Positions 31,432-42,330 of a stretch of DNA of 64,000 nucleotides are shown here, in pieces. The DNA comes from Prorocentrum cordatum (taxonomy: Eukaryota; Sar; Dinophyceae; Prorocentrales; Prorocentraceae). The notes under the pieces are model-generated. The model was not told where the DNA came from and searched no databases. It saw nothing but the letters and a program-made list of their open reading frames with translations. The stretch is from contig CAUYUJ010001333.1 of the NCBI GenBank assembly GCA_963575745.1, positions 1 to 64,000 on the forward strand, given 5' to 3'. How positions within the stretch are numbered: position 1 is the first letter of the stretch; the number at the start of each line of letters is the position of its first letter. A program made the translations under genes and the position numbers.

Positions 31432-31717
31432 CTAGAGCAAATCGTCCTCGCCAGTGCCGAAAGCGAACTCAGCACATAACTCTCGCCACTTTATCTGATC
31501 CCGCGCGGCCTCGTACAGGCGTTGATCAGAGGAGAACCGACACCGAACTTTACGATATAGTTCCTTTGTCCACTCAGGTCTGGGTCTCCCGACTGGTCGT
31601 TTACATGATTCGGTCGCCGGTCGTGGGCTGCTCGGCTGAAATGTGAGTTGTCGCAAAGCATCTGTGTCATGTGATCGGCAAGTGTTCCCAAACAATACCA
31701 ACTGCTGTCGTAATAGC
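31432..31717 (-). pseudogene. LINE D: C-terminal tail of a retrotransposon polyprotein
   Basis: The 89-codon minus-strand ORF reads LVLFGNTCRSHDTDALRQ, then KRPVGRPRPEWTKELYR and ARDQIKWRELCAEFA. The order (R)rlLxFGH-type motif, basic GRPRxxW and a terminal A.DR..W block is typical of the segment after the reverse transcriptase in LINE polyproteins. Only this tail survives; the rest would lie across the N gap that begins at 31718. It is likely the dead 3' end of an insertion, where 5' truncation is common. The identification rests on motif order only. Confidence 0.6.
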
Positions 31718-31817
31718 NNNNNNNNNNNNNNNNNNNNNNNNNNNNNNNNNNNNNNNNNNNNNNNNNNNNNNNNNNNNNNNNNNNNNNNNNNNNNNNNNNN
31801 NNNNNNNNNNNNNNNNN
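31718..31817. other. 100-bp assembly gap (N)
   Basis: Exactly 100 N, the conventional unknown-size scaffold gap. Confidence 0.99.
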
Positions 31818-31895
31818 GAGAAAATCAGCGCCATGGTAAGGGATGGGTGGGAGGGGTAGGACGTCAGATATGACGCGAGCGCACCTAGCCTGCCT
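31818..31895 (+). repeat. R9 copy 3
   Basis: GAGAAAATCAGCGCCATGGT through GACGCGAGCGCACCTAGCC, next to the gap. A CTCC-rich tract (31896-32005) follows, as in the other copies. Confidence 0.75.
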
Positions 31896-32005
31896 CCACC
31901 CCCTCCTCCTCTCCCGCCTCCCCTCCTCTCCCGCCTCCCCTCCCTCCTGCCCTGCTCTCCCTCCCCTCCTCTCCCTCCTCCCTCCCCCTCCCCTCCCCTC
32001 CATCT
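31896..32005. repeat. CTCC-rich pyrimidine tract
   Basis: CCTCCTCTCCCGCCTCCC units; imperfect relative of the TCC tails. Confidence 0.85.
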
Positions 32006-32167
32006 GTCTCTGCCCCGTGCCGATGGCAGCCCGCAGCCTGCGAGGCATGTGCCTCTGTGAGGGGCGCAGCACGGGGCGCCGGCACGGGACTGCGGCACTC
32101 GCGCCCTCGAGCACGCAGCCCCTCGCAGGCACCTCGCAGGCCAGGGCGTCGGGGCGGCAGCAGCACA

Positions 32168-32350
32168 GCACGGTGGAGGCCCGGCCACGAGAGACCTTCC
32201 GCGAGAATCCCGACTCACTGAGACCCCAGGACGTCTCCATGGATTCGTGGTGCGGGAGCGTCACGCTTCCCATCGCAGAACCATCGAGCCCCAAGAGAGC
32301 CAGGGCACCCTGGAGGCAAGCAGGGTGCTCCTTGGCATGGGTCTCCACTG
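32168..32350. mobile_element. R8 copy 2
   Basis: ACGGTGGAGGCCCGGCCACG at left and GGCATGGGTCTCCACTG at right; interior TGAGACCCCAGGACGTC. Confidence 0.7.
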
Positions 32351-32802
32351 CTCGGGAGCGGCCAAGAGGGGGGTGTCCAAGAGGGGGGGTGCAAATCATG
32401 ACCGGCGGCATGTGCGCGGCCCAGCGGGGGGGCCTGGGACGTAATGAAACAAGAAGAGGCGCCATGAAATCTGGGGAGATATCATGGCCCCCGCCATGAT
32501 ATCCCCCCCCCTAGTCATCACCCCCCTCTTTTCCGCCCACGACACTGCACCCTCGCAGGCACCTCGCAGGCCAGGGTGCCGGGGCGACACCGGCAGGCAC
32601 AGCGCGGGCTTCCCGCACGAGGCTACCGCCCGCCAACCTCCAACTGCAGGGGGGCAGTCCCTCCACGGCAAGGCGCGGCCCCGCTTCGGGGCCGTCCCTG
32701 CGGCCCCTCTGGGTTCCCTCACTCCTCCCCCATCCCCCTCGCCCCCTCCCCCTCCCCCTTCCCCCTTCCGCCTCCTCCTCCCCTCATCCTTCTGTCGCTT
32801 CC

Positions 32803-32834
<32 letters not shown>

Positions 32835-33542
32835 CGGGGAGGCAGGCGGCGCCGCCCCACCGAAGGAGAGTCCCCCCGTGGAGCACCGCGCCGAGCGGCG
32901 GGCTGCCGCTGCTCCGTTGGAAAACTTGCTGCCGTCGGCTCGGGCGCAACGCTTGCGGGGCGGCCGGGCGTGCCTCATCTTGCCGCTGTAGTCCCAGGCC
33001 CAGCCACTCCCCACAGTGGCGGCCCAGCTCGGCGAACCCATGCCCGCTCGCCCTCGGCAGTCGCCCAGGCCAACGCGCGCAGTAACAGGTGAGAAACAAG
33101 CGCGAACGCGCGCGTGGTGCGGCCACGGGCAAGCGGTGCCCTATCTGCCGGGAAGCTTGCAGCCTGCCAGGCAAGATCCGCCACCGTGCCGCGAGGCACG
33201 AGTTGGAGCATCCTCAGGCCCAGTGTAGTCATCAGTCCTCAGCCATCAGGACTGAATATAAAGGTTGTGGATGCCACGGCAACGGACATCCTAACAGTCC
33301 TACCATTGAATTCCAGACGTGTTTACAATGTAGGACATTGCTCTAAACATATGCTAAAACCATGTTTAAAACATGTTCAACACATGCTTAAGACATGTGT
33401 TTAGACATCTGGGCGTCATTTGGCAACACGCTTCCTCTCCATGGATCGCCCTCCACAATGATTTTGGCAACTCGCCCACATCATGTTGCTCCTTCGTCTT
33501 GCCGCCAAATGTTCCACAGTGAGTTCCACAATTACTTTGGCT
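32351..33542. other. No gene supported
   Basis: Holds a perfect short hairpin GATATCATGGC / GCCATGATATC (32478-32507), a CCCCTCCCCC/TCC tract (32700-32838), and a cluster of ACATGTTTAAAACATGTTC-like palindromes (33340-33412). A plus-strand phrase KRCPICREAC with later His residues (33130-33210) looks like a zinc-finger fragment, but nothing supports a gene. Confidence 0.5.
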
Positions 33543-33735
33543 TGAAATCGGGCCTGTCCCCCTACACGGGGATTTTCGACGAAGAATGAAACATACCCCA
33601 AACATACCCCAGAAAGGTGAACAAATAAGCAAACACTAGTCCCCAGGCTATGTTTGGACTTTTTGTTTGGCTATTTTCAGGGTATGTTATATTTTCCGTC
33701 GACGATCCCCCCTGTAGGGGGACAGGCCCGACTCA
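33543..33735. mobile_element. R1 copy 5 with perfect 9-bp target duplication
   Basis: ATCGGGCCTGTCCCCCTACA and GGGGGACAGGCCCGACTCA ends. ACTTTGGCT flanks both sides exactly (33534-33542 and 33736-33744). Full-length with the AGTCCCCAGGCTATGTTTGG centre. Confidence 0.95.
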
Positions 33736-33862
33736 ACTTTGGCTCCTTCGTCCTGGGCCTGGGCCCCGAGCTCTCAGAGCGTCTGGAAGGGCGCCCCGCG
33801 TGCCCCGTCCCGCGGTTCCCTGGCGCTTCCCACGCGACTCGTTCGTGGCCACGGGCGTTAAG

Positions 33863-34027
33863 GAAGGGGCCCTGGGACACACAAATAAACACACACACCC
33901 ACACACAAATCAAAGGACTCCCCATAAATTTCCTCATATGTCCTGGGCTTCTGTCTTCCACCCCACTGCCCATACTGTCCTTCTGGGGAATCGACGATTC
34001 ATGGTGTCTGCGTGCTTTTCCCTCCTG
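33863..34027 (+). mobile_element. R2 copy 6
   Basis: GAAGGGGCCCTGGGACACAC to GTGTCTGCGTGCTTTTC plus CCTCCTGAG. Flanked by GTTAAG / GAGTTAAG, a possible TTAAG target duplication. The R1 copy at 34030 begins at once. Confidence 0.8.
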
Positions 34028-34029
34028 AG

Positions 34030-34192
34030 TTAAGTCGGGCGCGTCCCCCTGCAGGGGGACTTTCGACGAAACATAAAAAAAGATAATCCAAACATGCTCC
34101 ACAACGGTCGAAAAATACAAAAAAATGTCCCCAGAGTATATTTTCAAACAATTTTTTAGTATTCCCCCTGTGGAGGGACAGGCCCGACTTGA
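34030..34192. mobile_element. R1 copy 6
   Basis: TTAAGTCGGGCGCGTCCCCC and GGAGGGACAGGCCCGACTTG ends; directly abuts R2 copy 6. Confidence 0.85.
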
Positions 34193-34286
34193 CACGAGCG
34201 CCCCAAAACGGGCCACGAGAGCCCCAAGAGGCCTCTGACCTACAGGCCAGGCACGGCTGTGGGATGGGCCGAAGACCAGGGAGTAT

Positions 34287-34308
34287 CTTGGGCCAAAATA
34301 GTCACGGA
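34287..34308 (-). other. Possible degenerate spliced-leader relic
   Basis: The minus strand reads TCCGTGACTATTTTGG then CCCAAG: 18 of 22 positions match the dinoflagellate leader, and it shares the CCCAAG variant with the relic at 24170. No gene follows in the minus direction within the 90 bp before R1. The surroundings resemble the minisatellite head of module M, which contains CTTGGGCCATTTTGG by itself, so chance is a real alternative. Confidence 0.35.
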
Positions 34309-34693
34309 CTGGGAAGAGAGGAGAACGATATGGAGGCGGAGCGGGAGAGGGCGGCAGACGAGGAAGATCACAGGCAGAGGAAGGGGGAGCGAAGCTGAAG
34401 AGGATTGGGATGGGCAGAGCGAGGAGGAGGACGAGGGGGCGCGAGGAAGAATCCAGCGCGGCCTGAGCCGCCCACCATCCCCGCGCGCGTCCGATGGAGC
34501 ACTGCCGGCTGCACGACTGCGAGTCGAAGGGGCCCATGGACGCCGCCTGCCGCGGCTAACGCTAGGAACTGCTGCAGGGCTGCTGGAGCCTGGGCTGCCC
34601 CACGGGGGAATGAGCCTGCCCCCCATCCGGGGCCTGGAATCCCGTGTGTTTGAACATATTCATGCATGTGTGTATATAGATGTGTGTAAATAC
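34309..34693. other. No gene seen
   Basis: GGA-rich words (34315-34440) and unique sequence. Confidence 0.5.
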
Positions 34694-34868
34694 AGTCAGC
34701 CCGCACAGTAAGGATGCGCGATAAGGATGCAAGGCCCCTGGACGCCCATTTTCGAAGCGTTTCGAGAGGGGCGCGGCCAACGAGAGTGTCCAAGGATGGA
34801 CCCAGGAAGCAAGGATGCAAGGGTACCCTTAGGGGGGATGCCTATCCTTACTCTGCGGGTCGACTGTA
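34694..34868. mobile_element. R13 copy 1
   Basis: AGTCAGCCCGCACAGTAAGG at left pairs with CCTTACTCTGCGGGTCGACT at right. Confidence 0.75.
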
Positions 34869-35052
34869 GACACGTATCCACAGATATACCAGCGCGGTGC
34901 GTTTCGGAAGTCGAACTCGGCTTCCCAAGACTCACAGCTTCCAACCATCCTGTGGTGCTGGTTCCTCGTTTTGAAGAGACAGCGCGCCCCGGGTCTTCGT
35001 CCTCTCCTACTCATCCTCCTCCCCCTCCACCCCGTCATCCTGCTCCATTGCG

Positions 35053-35205
35053 GCATAAGCTTTCGGCGTTCCGCGCAGATGTCTTGGATCTGCGCTGGAC
35101 CCCCCCTTCCTGGCGCGCGGAGCGCGCCAGGGGCGGCGCCAGAGGCGCCGCCAGGGGGGCCCAGCGCAGATGCAAGAAATCCGCGCAGGGCGCCGAAAGT
35201 TGTCC
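35053..35205. repeat. R3 copy 4: GGCGCGCC hairpin
   Basis: TTTCGGCGTTCCGCGCAGAT / CCGCGCAGGGCGCCGAAAG arms with the GGCGCGCGGAGCGCGCC core. Confidence 0.85.
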
Positions 35206-35596
35206 CTCTCCGTCCCCGCCGGCGACACGGAGGGCGAGACGCCGCTCCGCTGGGAGCCAGCACTTCCATGTACCCTGACGAGCGGTCGTTTGAATAGCCA
35301 GCCCCCGAGATGTGCCAAGAAGCACTGCCATGAAGCTGCGCTGTCGCGTCTGCTCCAAGCTCAGCACGCCTGTCGTGCCGTCTCACGGTGAGCTGCGAGA
35401 GCCTCCTCTCCCCGCGACAAGCAGACTACCGTGGCATATAGAACCGGCGTCGCCCTCTCGGACAACCTCCCGTATGGTTCGGGCAAAAGGAGCGTCGGGC
35501 AGGGACACTTCAGGCTGAGGCAAGATACGCCCCATGAAATAAGAGGTGCCAGTGCACGATACCCGATCTGGTTCGTATCCACCACCGCCCCACCAT
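35206..35596. other. No gene seen
   Basis: Unique GC-rich sequence before a TCC tract. Confidence 0.5.
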
Positions 35597-35772
35597 TATG
35601 CTCCTCCTCCTCCTCCTCCTCCTCTTGCTGCTCCTGCTGCTTCTCCTCCCTCCTCCTCCCCCCCCTCCTCCTCCTCGTCCTCCTCCTCCTCCCTCCTCCT
35701 CCCTCCTCCCTCCTCCTCCTCCTCCTCCTCCTCCTCCTCCTCCTCCTCCTCCTCCTCCTCCGCCTCCTCCTC
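35597..35772. repeat. TCC microsatellite
   Basis: TCC with TGC and CCC interruptions, pure from 35712. Confidence 0.95.
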
Positions 35773-35904
35773 GCCCTTCTCCCCACCTCAGCGTGCTGCC
35801 CCTCCCCGCGGCGCCCGAGCGCGGCAGCCTGGCAGCCCCTCAGCTCCTCGCAGTAGTACCCCCCGGCGGTGTCGGAGGTCCGCTGCGGCGCCGCCGACAC
35901 TCCT

Positions 35905-36358
35905 CCTCCAGGTTCTCCTCCTCCTCCTCCTGATCCTCCACCTCTTCCTCCTCCTTCCTCCGTCCTGACATCTCCTCCTCCTCCTCCTCCTCCTCACATC
36001 ATCCTCCTCCTGACTCCTCTCCTCCTCCTCCGCCTCCTCCTCCTCCTCCTCCTCCTCCTCCTCCTCCCCTCCTCCTCCTCCCGCCTCCCCCTCCATCTCC
36101 CCCTCCCCCTCCTGTCTTCCCCCTCCCCCTCCCCCTCCCCTGTCCCTCCCCCTCCCCCTCCCCTCCCCCTCCCCCCCCCTCCTCCTCCCCCTCCTCCACC
36201 TCCTCCCCTCCTCCTCCTCCTCCTCGTCCTCCTCCTCCTCCTCCTCCTCCTCCACGATCCTCCTCCGTCCTCCGCCTCCTCTCTGCCTCCTCCTCCTCCT
36301 CCTCCTCCTCCTCCTCCTCCTCCTCCTCGTCCTCCTCCTCCTCCTGCTCCTCCACGTC
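35905..36358. repeat. TCC/CCCCCT microsatellite
   Basis: Long TCC blocks separated by CCCCCTCCCC segments. Confidence 0.95.
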
Positions 36359-36404
36359 TTCGTCCGCTGCGTCGCTCATCCATCCTTCGGGAAGCGAGCA
36401 ATGA

Positions 36405-36500
36405 AACAAGCATAACAACTCGGCGGTCCGCGCGGATCCAAGAGTCCAGCGCCGATCCGGGAAATCCGCGCGGACCTACGATGTATGTTTACGTCGTTGC
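36405..36500. repeat. R3 copy 5, core-deleted
   Basis: CGGCGGTCCGCGCGGATCC / GGAAATCCGCGCGGACC arms without the GGCGCGCC core; followed by a short CA run at 36550. Confidence 0.65.
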
Positions 36501-36769
36501 TCGTTCTCCGAATCCTCGCTTTGCACCACACCTCCTCCACCAACATATTGACACACACACACACACATAAGCGAGCATCCGCCTTTATGTCGCGCGTGGC
36601 ACTTCTTGCGGCACCCTTTCTTTATCCTGGCCATCTGTCCCTGCTGATGACCTCCAGTTGCCCGCCCATCACCGCAGCAGCTTGGATGAGGGCAAGATTC
36701 GGGCCCAGAGTCCCCCCTCTCTGAGGGGTCTGAAGGGTAGAAGGAAAGGGGAAAGGCAGGGAGGGTAGG

Positions 36770-37198
36770 ATTAGGTGATCGGGCCAAGACGCCCAAGGAT
36801 CTCAAGGCTGCCCAAGATGCTCCCACGAGGCCTCCAAGAAACTTCCCAAGAGGCACACGTCATGCCTGTGCCGTCGCTCTGGCGGTGTGTGGCGGTATCG
36901 CCCGTTCGGCTTCCCAACGCTCCAAGACGGCACCCAAGAGGCCGCCAAGACGGCCCAAGAGGCCCTCAACACGGCTCCGAGAGGGGGGGCCCAGGCGGGG
37001 GAACCGAGCGGACATGTCGAGTCCTCGGCCCCGAGGGGCCCACGGGAGCCCCCCCCCCCAGGGGCCCCCGGGAGGCACCCGCGAGGCCCTCGAGGCGCCT
37101 CCAGGAAGCCCCACGAGGCCCCGACGATGCCCCCCGAGATGCGACGGGCTCTCCCCAGAGACCCCAAGGCCCATCCCTGAGGACCCCGACCCACAATC
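36770..37198 (-). repeat. Module M copy, reverse orientation
   Basis: Degenerate CCAAGACGGCCCAAGAGGCC minisatellite interrupted at about 36850-36920 by a core containing GTTCGGCTTCCCAACGCTCC, which recurs in the modules at 46500 and 57280. Confidence 0.75.
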
Positions 37199-37925
37199 CA
37201 GGCACGGTGGCGGGATGGGCCGAAAGCAGTTCGGCCTGCTCGGCACGGGGACGGACATCGTGTGTACTTCGTGGGGGCGCGCGACCGCTTGCTCGGGATC
37301 TTGGAGCCCTGCTGGTGTTAAGAGTATGGTGCGGCACACAAGAATCTAGCAATAATCAATGTACATTGCATTTCTGGGCCTTCTTGGGTTTTTTGGGTGG
37401 GTTCGTTGGGCCGTCTGGGGCCCTCCTGGAACCCTCTTGGGCCGTCTTGAAGGGTTTGGGCCGTCGTGGGGCCCCCTTGGGCCTCTCGGGGGCCCTCTTG
37501 GGAACCTCCCGTGGCCCTCGTGCGGCTCTCGTGGGAACCTTTTGAGGTCCGCAGGGGCCTCTCTTGGGCCGTCTTGGGGCTCTGTTAGGCTGTCTTGGAG
37601 CCCACTGGGCTCGCTTGGGCCCTCTTGGGGGCCTCTTGGGCCGTCAAAGGGCGGTCGTGGGGGCCTCTTTGGCACCCCAAAAAGGCAAGTGTGCCAACCA
37701 TGTACGTTTTCCCTCGGGAATGTGACGAATTGTGCCTCTTGGGGGTCCTCCTGGAAGCCCGCTTTGGCCGTCTTGAAACCATCATGGGCTGTGCGTCCTT
37801 AGGCCGTCTTGGGGCCCTCCTGGGCCTCTCTGAGGCCGTCCTCGAAGTGTCTTCAACCATATTGGGGGCCTCTTGGGCCATCTTGAGCGCTCTTGGGGCT
37901 GGACTTGGATCGTCTGGGGCCGAGC
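37199..37925 (+). repeat. Module M copy, forward
   Basis: Head 37199-37370 (contains CTGCTGGTGTTAAG, CGGCACACAAGAATCTAGCA), minisatellite of TTGGGCCGTCTTGGGGCCCT words, core 37690-37745 with CATGTACGTTTTCC, then minisatellite again. Confidence 0.8.
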
Positions 37926-38700
37926 ATGGGCCGACCAGTGGGGCAACTGCTTGGCAAGGGGGCGGAACGCGCGTGCACTGTGTGAGGGCGCGGGGTCGCT
38001 AGCGTAGTGTCTCGGAGCCCTGCTGAGGTTAAGGCGTTGGCGCGACACAAACTTTTTGACCTGCGGGGCGGGGGCGAACCTCTTCCGCTAAAAGCTAGGC
38101 GGGCTACGCGCAGCTCTCATTAGACTGGCACGACACACGCGCATCTAGCAACAAGCCTTGCAGTGCACTGCTGGGGCGGGCCGTCTGGGGGCAACCTTGG
38201 GCCGCCCTGGGGCCCTCTTGGGCCGTGATTGGGGGGTTGGGCCGTCTTGGAGCCCGCTCGGGGCCCCCTTGGGGACCTCCTGTGACCCTCTTGGGAACCT
38301 CTTGGGGCCTTCCAGGGCCTCTCTTAGATCCTCTTGGAACTCTCTTGGGCAATCTGGCAAACAATTTGGGCCCCCTTGGTGCTCTCTCGGGGGCCTCGTG
38401 GGCCGTCTTGGGGCTGTCTTTGGGGCCTCCTGGGCCGTCTTGGACTCTGTTCAGACCAAAGAAGCGGATGTGCTAATAATGTACGTGTTCCTATGGAGAG
38501 GGAACGATGGTTACCATTCGGGGGTCCTTTGAGGCCTTTTGGAGCATCCTGAAGGCCTCCCTGGCCGTCTTGAGGCCGTTTTTGGCTCGCTTGCTCTTGA
38601 ATCGTCTCGGGGTCCTCTTGGGCCTCCCTAAGGCCGTCCTGGCGGTGTGCCAAGCCGCCTTGGGGGCCTCTTCGGCCGTCTTGGGGACCCCTTGTGCGTC
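37926..38700 (+). repeat. Module M copy, forward
   Basis: Head 37926-38170 (CTGCTGAGGTTAAGGCG, CGACACACGCGCATCTAGCA), minisatellite, core 38455-38525 with AATGTACGTGTTCC, minisatellite. Confidence 0.8.
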
Positions 38701-39544
38701 CACTTTTTTTTGTTTGACTCGACGCCCTCACTGCCTGAAGTGCACGAGGTGCGTGGCAGGCGGCACAGCACGCTCCAGAAGGGCGACCTGCTGGACCTTT
38801 CTCTGCCCTGTTGGGCAGAGAATGACAAAGGCACCTGCAGGCGACCCTGCAGATGTAAAAGCAGCACAGACCGGCCCGCTCAACACTGTGCAATTGAGCG
38901 GGCGGAGAGAGCAGCCAGCGCGCTGCCGCCGCAGAGAGGCGCTGGGGCCGGGAGCGCGAAGCTACCTGGGCCGCAGCAGCACCGCGACACGAGCCACGGT
39001 CAGGGCGGACCAGCGACCACCCCCGTGCTCGGAGAACAAGAAAAAACCTTCTCACGAGTGTGCCGCGCGCCTTCCCCCTGAGGCGGGGTGCCCGACACGC
39101 GTGCTGAGCGAGCGCGGGGGCGCGCACAACGAACGCGCTCGACGATCAAAAGACCAGTCAGCTCGAGAGGCGGAGATGCCACCGAGCGAGAAACCTGAAA
39201 CGACCGCCCACACAAGGACGACGAGACCTGCCATCCCAGGTGCAGAGAGCGCCAGGGCGACAGCAGGCCTCGCCCCAAATGTGGGATATGCACACAGTTG
39301 CCTTCTTCCCTGAAGACACACACACACCTGGCCTAGAGCCAAGGAACAGAACCCTCGCAAAAGAAAAACCTAAAAGCGACCACCCACACAAGGACGACGA
39401 GGTCTGCCGCCCGAGGTGCAGAGAGCGCCATGTGCACGGGTGCCTGCCAAAAGGGTCAGCGGGCCGTGCGTCAGAAGAGTGCACAATGCACACGAGCAGG
39501 CGCATGCCTGCCGAAAAGGAGCCAGAGCAAACGCGGGCGGCAAG
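38701..39544. other. Flank downstream of LINE B with a ~200-bp spaced duplicate
   Basis: CACACAAGGACGACGAG followed by GAGGTGCAGAGAGCGCCA-like sequence occurs at 39208-39252 and 39384-39430. No gene seen. Confidence 0.5.
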
Positions 39545-40330
39545 TCAATCCGAACAATCGGACTCCTCCTGGCGGTGGGCTGCGGCAGCAGAGGCTGCCG
39601 CGGCACTAGAGGATGAGCTGGGCTTGTCCAAGCCGCCTTCCGAAACTGCCACACTGGGGCAAGCTGGCTCAGAGGGAAGCGCGAGCTCCTGTCCCCGCCG
39701 CACGCTGGGGCCACCACCAGCGGAACTGGTGGGATTGGAGCTCTTATCTTCATCGCCAGCAAAATCAGGATTCGACGCCAGAAAGGTATTGAAGCAACGC
39801 GCTAAGGAGGTGTCATCCACTGTAACACCTTTGCCGGAACGAGAAAAATGAGGGTGAGACCCCTTGCGCAGGGCAGCCCAACCTCGACTTCCAGCACGCG
39901 TGGGCTTCCTACACTCTCTACCAAGGCCTCGGACCTTGCCACCAGTGGAGTGGCACTTGCACTTCCGGCATATGAAAAGAATTGACTTGTCCGAGCAGTC
40001 GAACGCAACCGTTCTGTGTCCTAGGGCATCCTGGCGAGCAGCGTGCAACTTGGAATCCCGAGGGGATCTACCTGGGGGAGGGCGAGACGAACCCCTACTC
40101 CCTCGGAGGCAAACGGCGCACCTCCAGACGCCAGCCCAGTATTCCCAGCGATGACCTACTGTGCAGGGCCCATCAGGGCGCTCGGCAAGGGGAGAGGGGA
40201 CCAGGGGGACATCCAGGGAGAGCTTGGGCCACAGAGGGAGCAAATTGGCCGCAAGGATGCAATGGCCCCTGGCGGCTTCAATTAGCTTGCCCACTTTGGC
40301 TAATCCGGGCGGGTCGGAAGGGTGAAGCTG
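39545..40330 (-). pseudogene. LINE B: C-terminal Cys/His domain
   Basis: After the last RNase H motif (GNADADASAK, about 40375-40345 in a neighbouring frame) the ORF 40294-39545 carries WRCAVC, then DCSDKSILFICRKCKCH and GRECRK. These paired cysteines are a probable zinc-binding tail of the kind that closes many dinoflagellate LINE polyproteins. The Ser/Ala-rich end (residues 180-249) is low complexity. It lies directly downstream of the RNase H segment on the same strand. Confidence 0.6.
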
Positions 40331-40800
40331 CAGGGCATGCTTAGCGCTCGCGTCCGCATCGGCATTTCCTCTCCGAAGAAATCTTTCTCTATATATGATG
40401 CCATCTTCGTTGACATCCAGATGAGCTTTCTTACTTTAACAATGTCCTCTACAAGCCGGCCCTCGAAATTATTGGCCTGCATTATCATGCCTGAGTAGGG
40501 CCGTTTGTCAGAGTACCGCTCTGGCAATGGCAATTTGCTGTGGGCAACTACCATGGCACAGTCCGAATACATGGCGGTCGGCACCACAAGGAACTGGGCA
40601 GCGACACAACGAGCAACATACTCTGAGGCCTGCGGCGTTTGCGGAAGGTGAGCCCATACTGGGCCTCTAGCCTCTCCAAGGCAAGCACCGCCATCCGCAC
40701 GCATGCAGACAGCGTAAGCAGCTCTAGAAAGTTATTTGATCGGGTGGCGCTGGCAGGATCCGTCGATGAAGACATGGCCCCACATTTCCCCGTTCTCGGG
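40331..40800 (-). pseudogene. LINE B: RNase H domain
   Basis: One minus frame reads GHVFIDGSC, then a TAA, then RAAYAV, HLPQTPQASEYVARCVAAQF and AMYSDCAMVV. A second frame supplies GNADADASAK. These match the RNase HI order: Asp in IDGS, Glu in ASEYVA, Asp in YSDC and the terminal NADADASAK Asp. The domain would remove RNA from the RNA:DNA hybrid during retrotransposition. One nonsense codon (about 40742) and at least one frameshift make it non-functional as read. The Ser in IDGS and the spacing look normal. Confidence 0.7.
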
Positions 40801-41640
40801 AACCCCGGGGCCTTCAGGGCTGGGAAGCTCCTTGCAATGCCACGCGAAAAGCAGCGCATTAGTACCTTCCACAGCAGGGCGCGGCAAACCTTCCTTCCAG
40901 AAGCTGGCAAACTCGGCGCCTTCACTGGCCAGGGGCGAGAGGGGGTCGGCAACGACCGATCCGTCTCGAGCAAGAGTCGTGATAGGAACCCAAGGGGTGG
41001 GCCCCGAGCAAGGGCGCGCACCCTGCGAGCTCCTTGATCGAGGCCCTCCGTGAGCCAAGCTCCCCAATCCGCCTGGGCGCGAGACCTGAACTCACCGTTG
41101 GCCCCCTCCAGGGCCGTGACAGGGGTGCCGAGAAGCGCTTCATCGCTATCAATTTTATCAGGGGGGGGGGGGGGGGGGCCAGGCGGAAATCTCCTTGCAG
41201 CGCGAGCATGTAATCTCTGACGCGACTAAAAGAAGAAGCATACTTATCCGAATGGCTGGCAATGGAGGAAGGAGGGCCGACAAGCAAAGCGCGCAAGCTG
41301 GCGGCCTGGTCACCGCAACCTTGGTCGGCCCGCTGCAGCCCCAAGAAAGCTCTAAACTGAGCCACCAGCCACTGGATGGCCCTATGCTCGGGAAACCTAG
41401 GTTGAATGTCCCGCCCCACTAAGCTCCTCCAAACCAACTGAGGCCCCTTGCCACTGCAACCCATCTTCACCAGGTCGGCACCCAGCACATGGACCAACTC
41501 CTGAGGGCAGCTGCAGCGTCGCCAGCGGCGACAACGTCGAGACCAGCCTGGGCACACAAAATGATCCGACCGAGGACCGATGACCCGATCCCGTGGCAAA
41601 AGGGGGGTGTTTCCTGAAGCTGAGAGCTGTGAGAACAGCG
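40801..41640 (-). pseudogene. LINE B: linker region; reverse transcriptase not seen
   Basis: Linker-like phrases in shifting frames: VLGADLVKMGCSGKGPQLVW, AIQWLVAQFRAFLGLQ, WLTEGLDQGARR, then DGSVVADPLSPLASEGAEF. In related LINEs such a linker leads into the reverse transcriptase, but here it runs into the RNase H motif within about 200 bp. No ADD box, QG-P-S box or fingers motif is present. An 18-19 base G run (from about 41161) sits in the linker. The simplest reading is an internal deletion of the reverse transcriptase. Confidence 0.55.
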
Positions 41641-42330
41641 GGGGACTTGTGGAAAACCAGGCCCACGGGCCGATGGGGGCTGAGCTCCGTCTCCATGTCG
41701 ATCCTGCAAGATTGAACCGCTTTTCCCATACCCCCGCTACAGACGAAATAATGCAGGGTCGAAGGAGACCCCGCACCGAAGCGCACGTGGCCTTCAGGAT
41801 TGATGGGCTGGCCCTGGAGCTGACCGAGAAACTCGCGGCTAGCAAGCTCTCCAGGAGAGACATTGAAGCCTCCGCCAACAACAAAGCTGGAGCAACAAAC
41901 GGAGGCGCATGCCCCAACTCGACATAACAGCTCAAAATTACGCTCCGTCAGACCTTCAGCGTCGTGTAAGGAAACCGAAAACATGTGGTAACTGACTCCC
42001 CCTGGGACCTGAATAACCCCTTGAGTAGCTCGCCCTGGGACTATAGCGCGACCAGAGGAGGGGGGGCAAAAAAAGGCCGAGCCAATCTTTCGCAAGCACG
42101 GCGGTGCCTCCTGAGGCTCCCTTTTCCGTCAGCGCGGCAGGGGCCCACAGCGATTTCCAACCGTTGCGAGCGCGCCGCGAGGACGCAACATCGATTTCTC
42201 CATGCGCGACCAGTCCATGTTCCTGCACAAGCAGGACCGTAGAAGGCGCGTGAGGAAGCATTCTCTTCAGGGTGCCCCACCTGCAGTTGAGGGTTCGCAC
42301 AGACAGGACAAAAGAGCTCAGCCCATCCGA
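41641..42330 (-). pseudogene. LINE B: APE-type endonuclease domain
   Basis: Frame 42300-41956 gives RTLNCRWGTLKRM, LLVQEHGL and GASGGTAVLAK (metal-binding Asn and Glu region). Frame 42095-41397 continues with VVGGGFNVSP, STLHYFVCSGGM and LSPHRPVGLVF. In intact enzymes the first of these is GDFN and the second contains an Asp. Here the catalytic Asp is Gly, the second Asp is His and the SDH motif is SPH (a variant I recall from dinoflagellate LINEs). A frameshift at about 42050 separates the halves. The enzyme would have nicked target DNA; it is dead here. Confidence 0.75.

Noticed and set aside
33127-33215. Zinc-finger-like phrase KRCPICREAC
   Set aside because: Too short, without conserved flanks or splice signals; kept only as a note.
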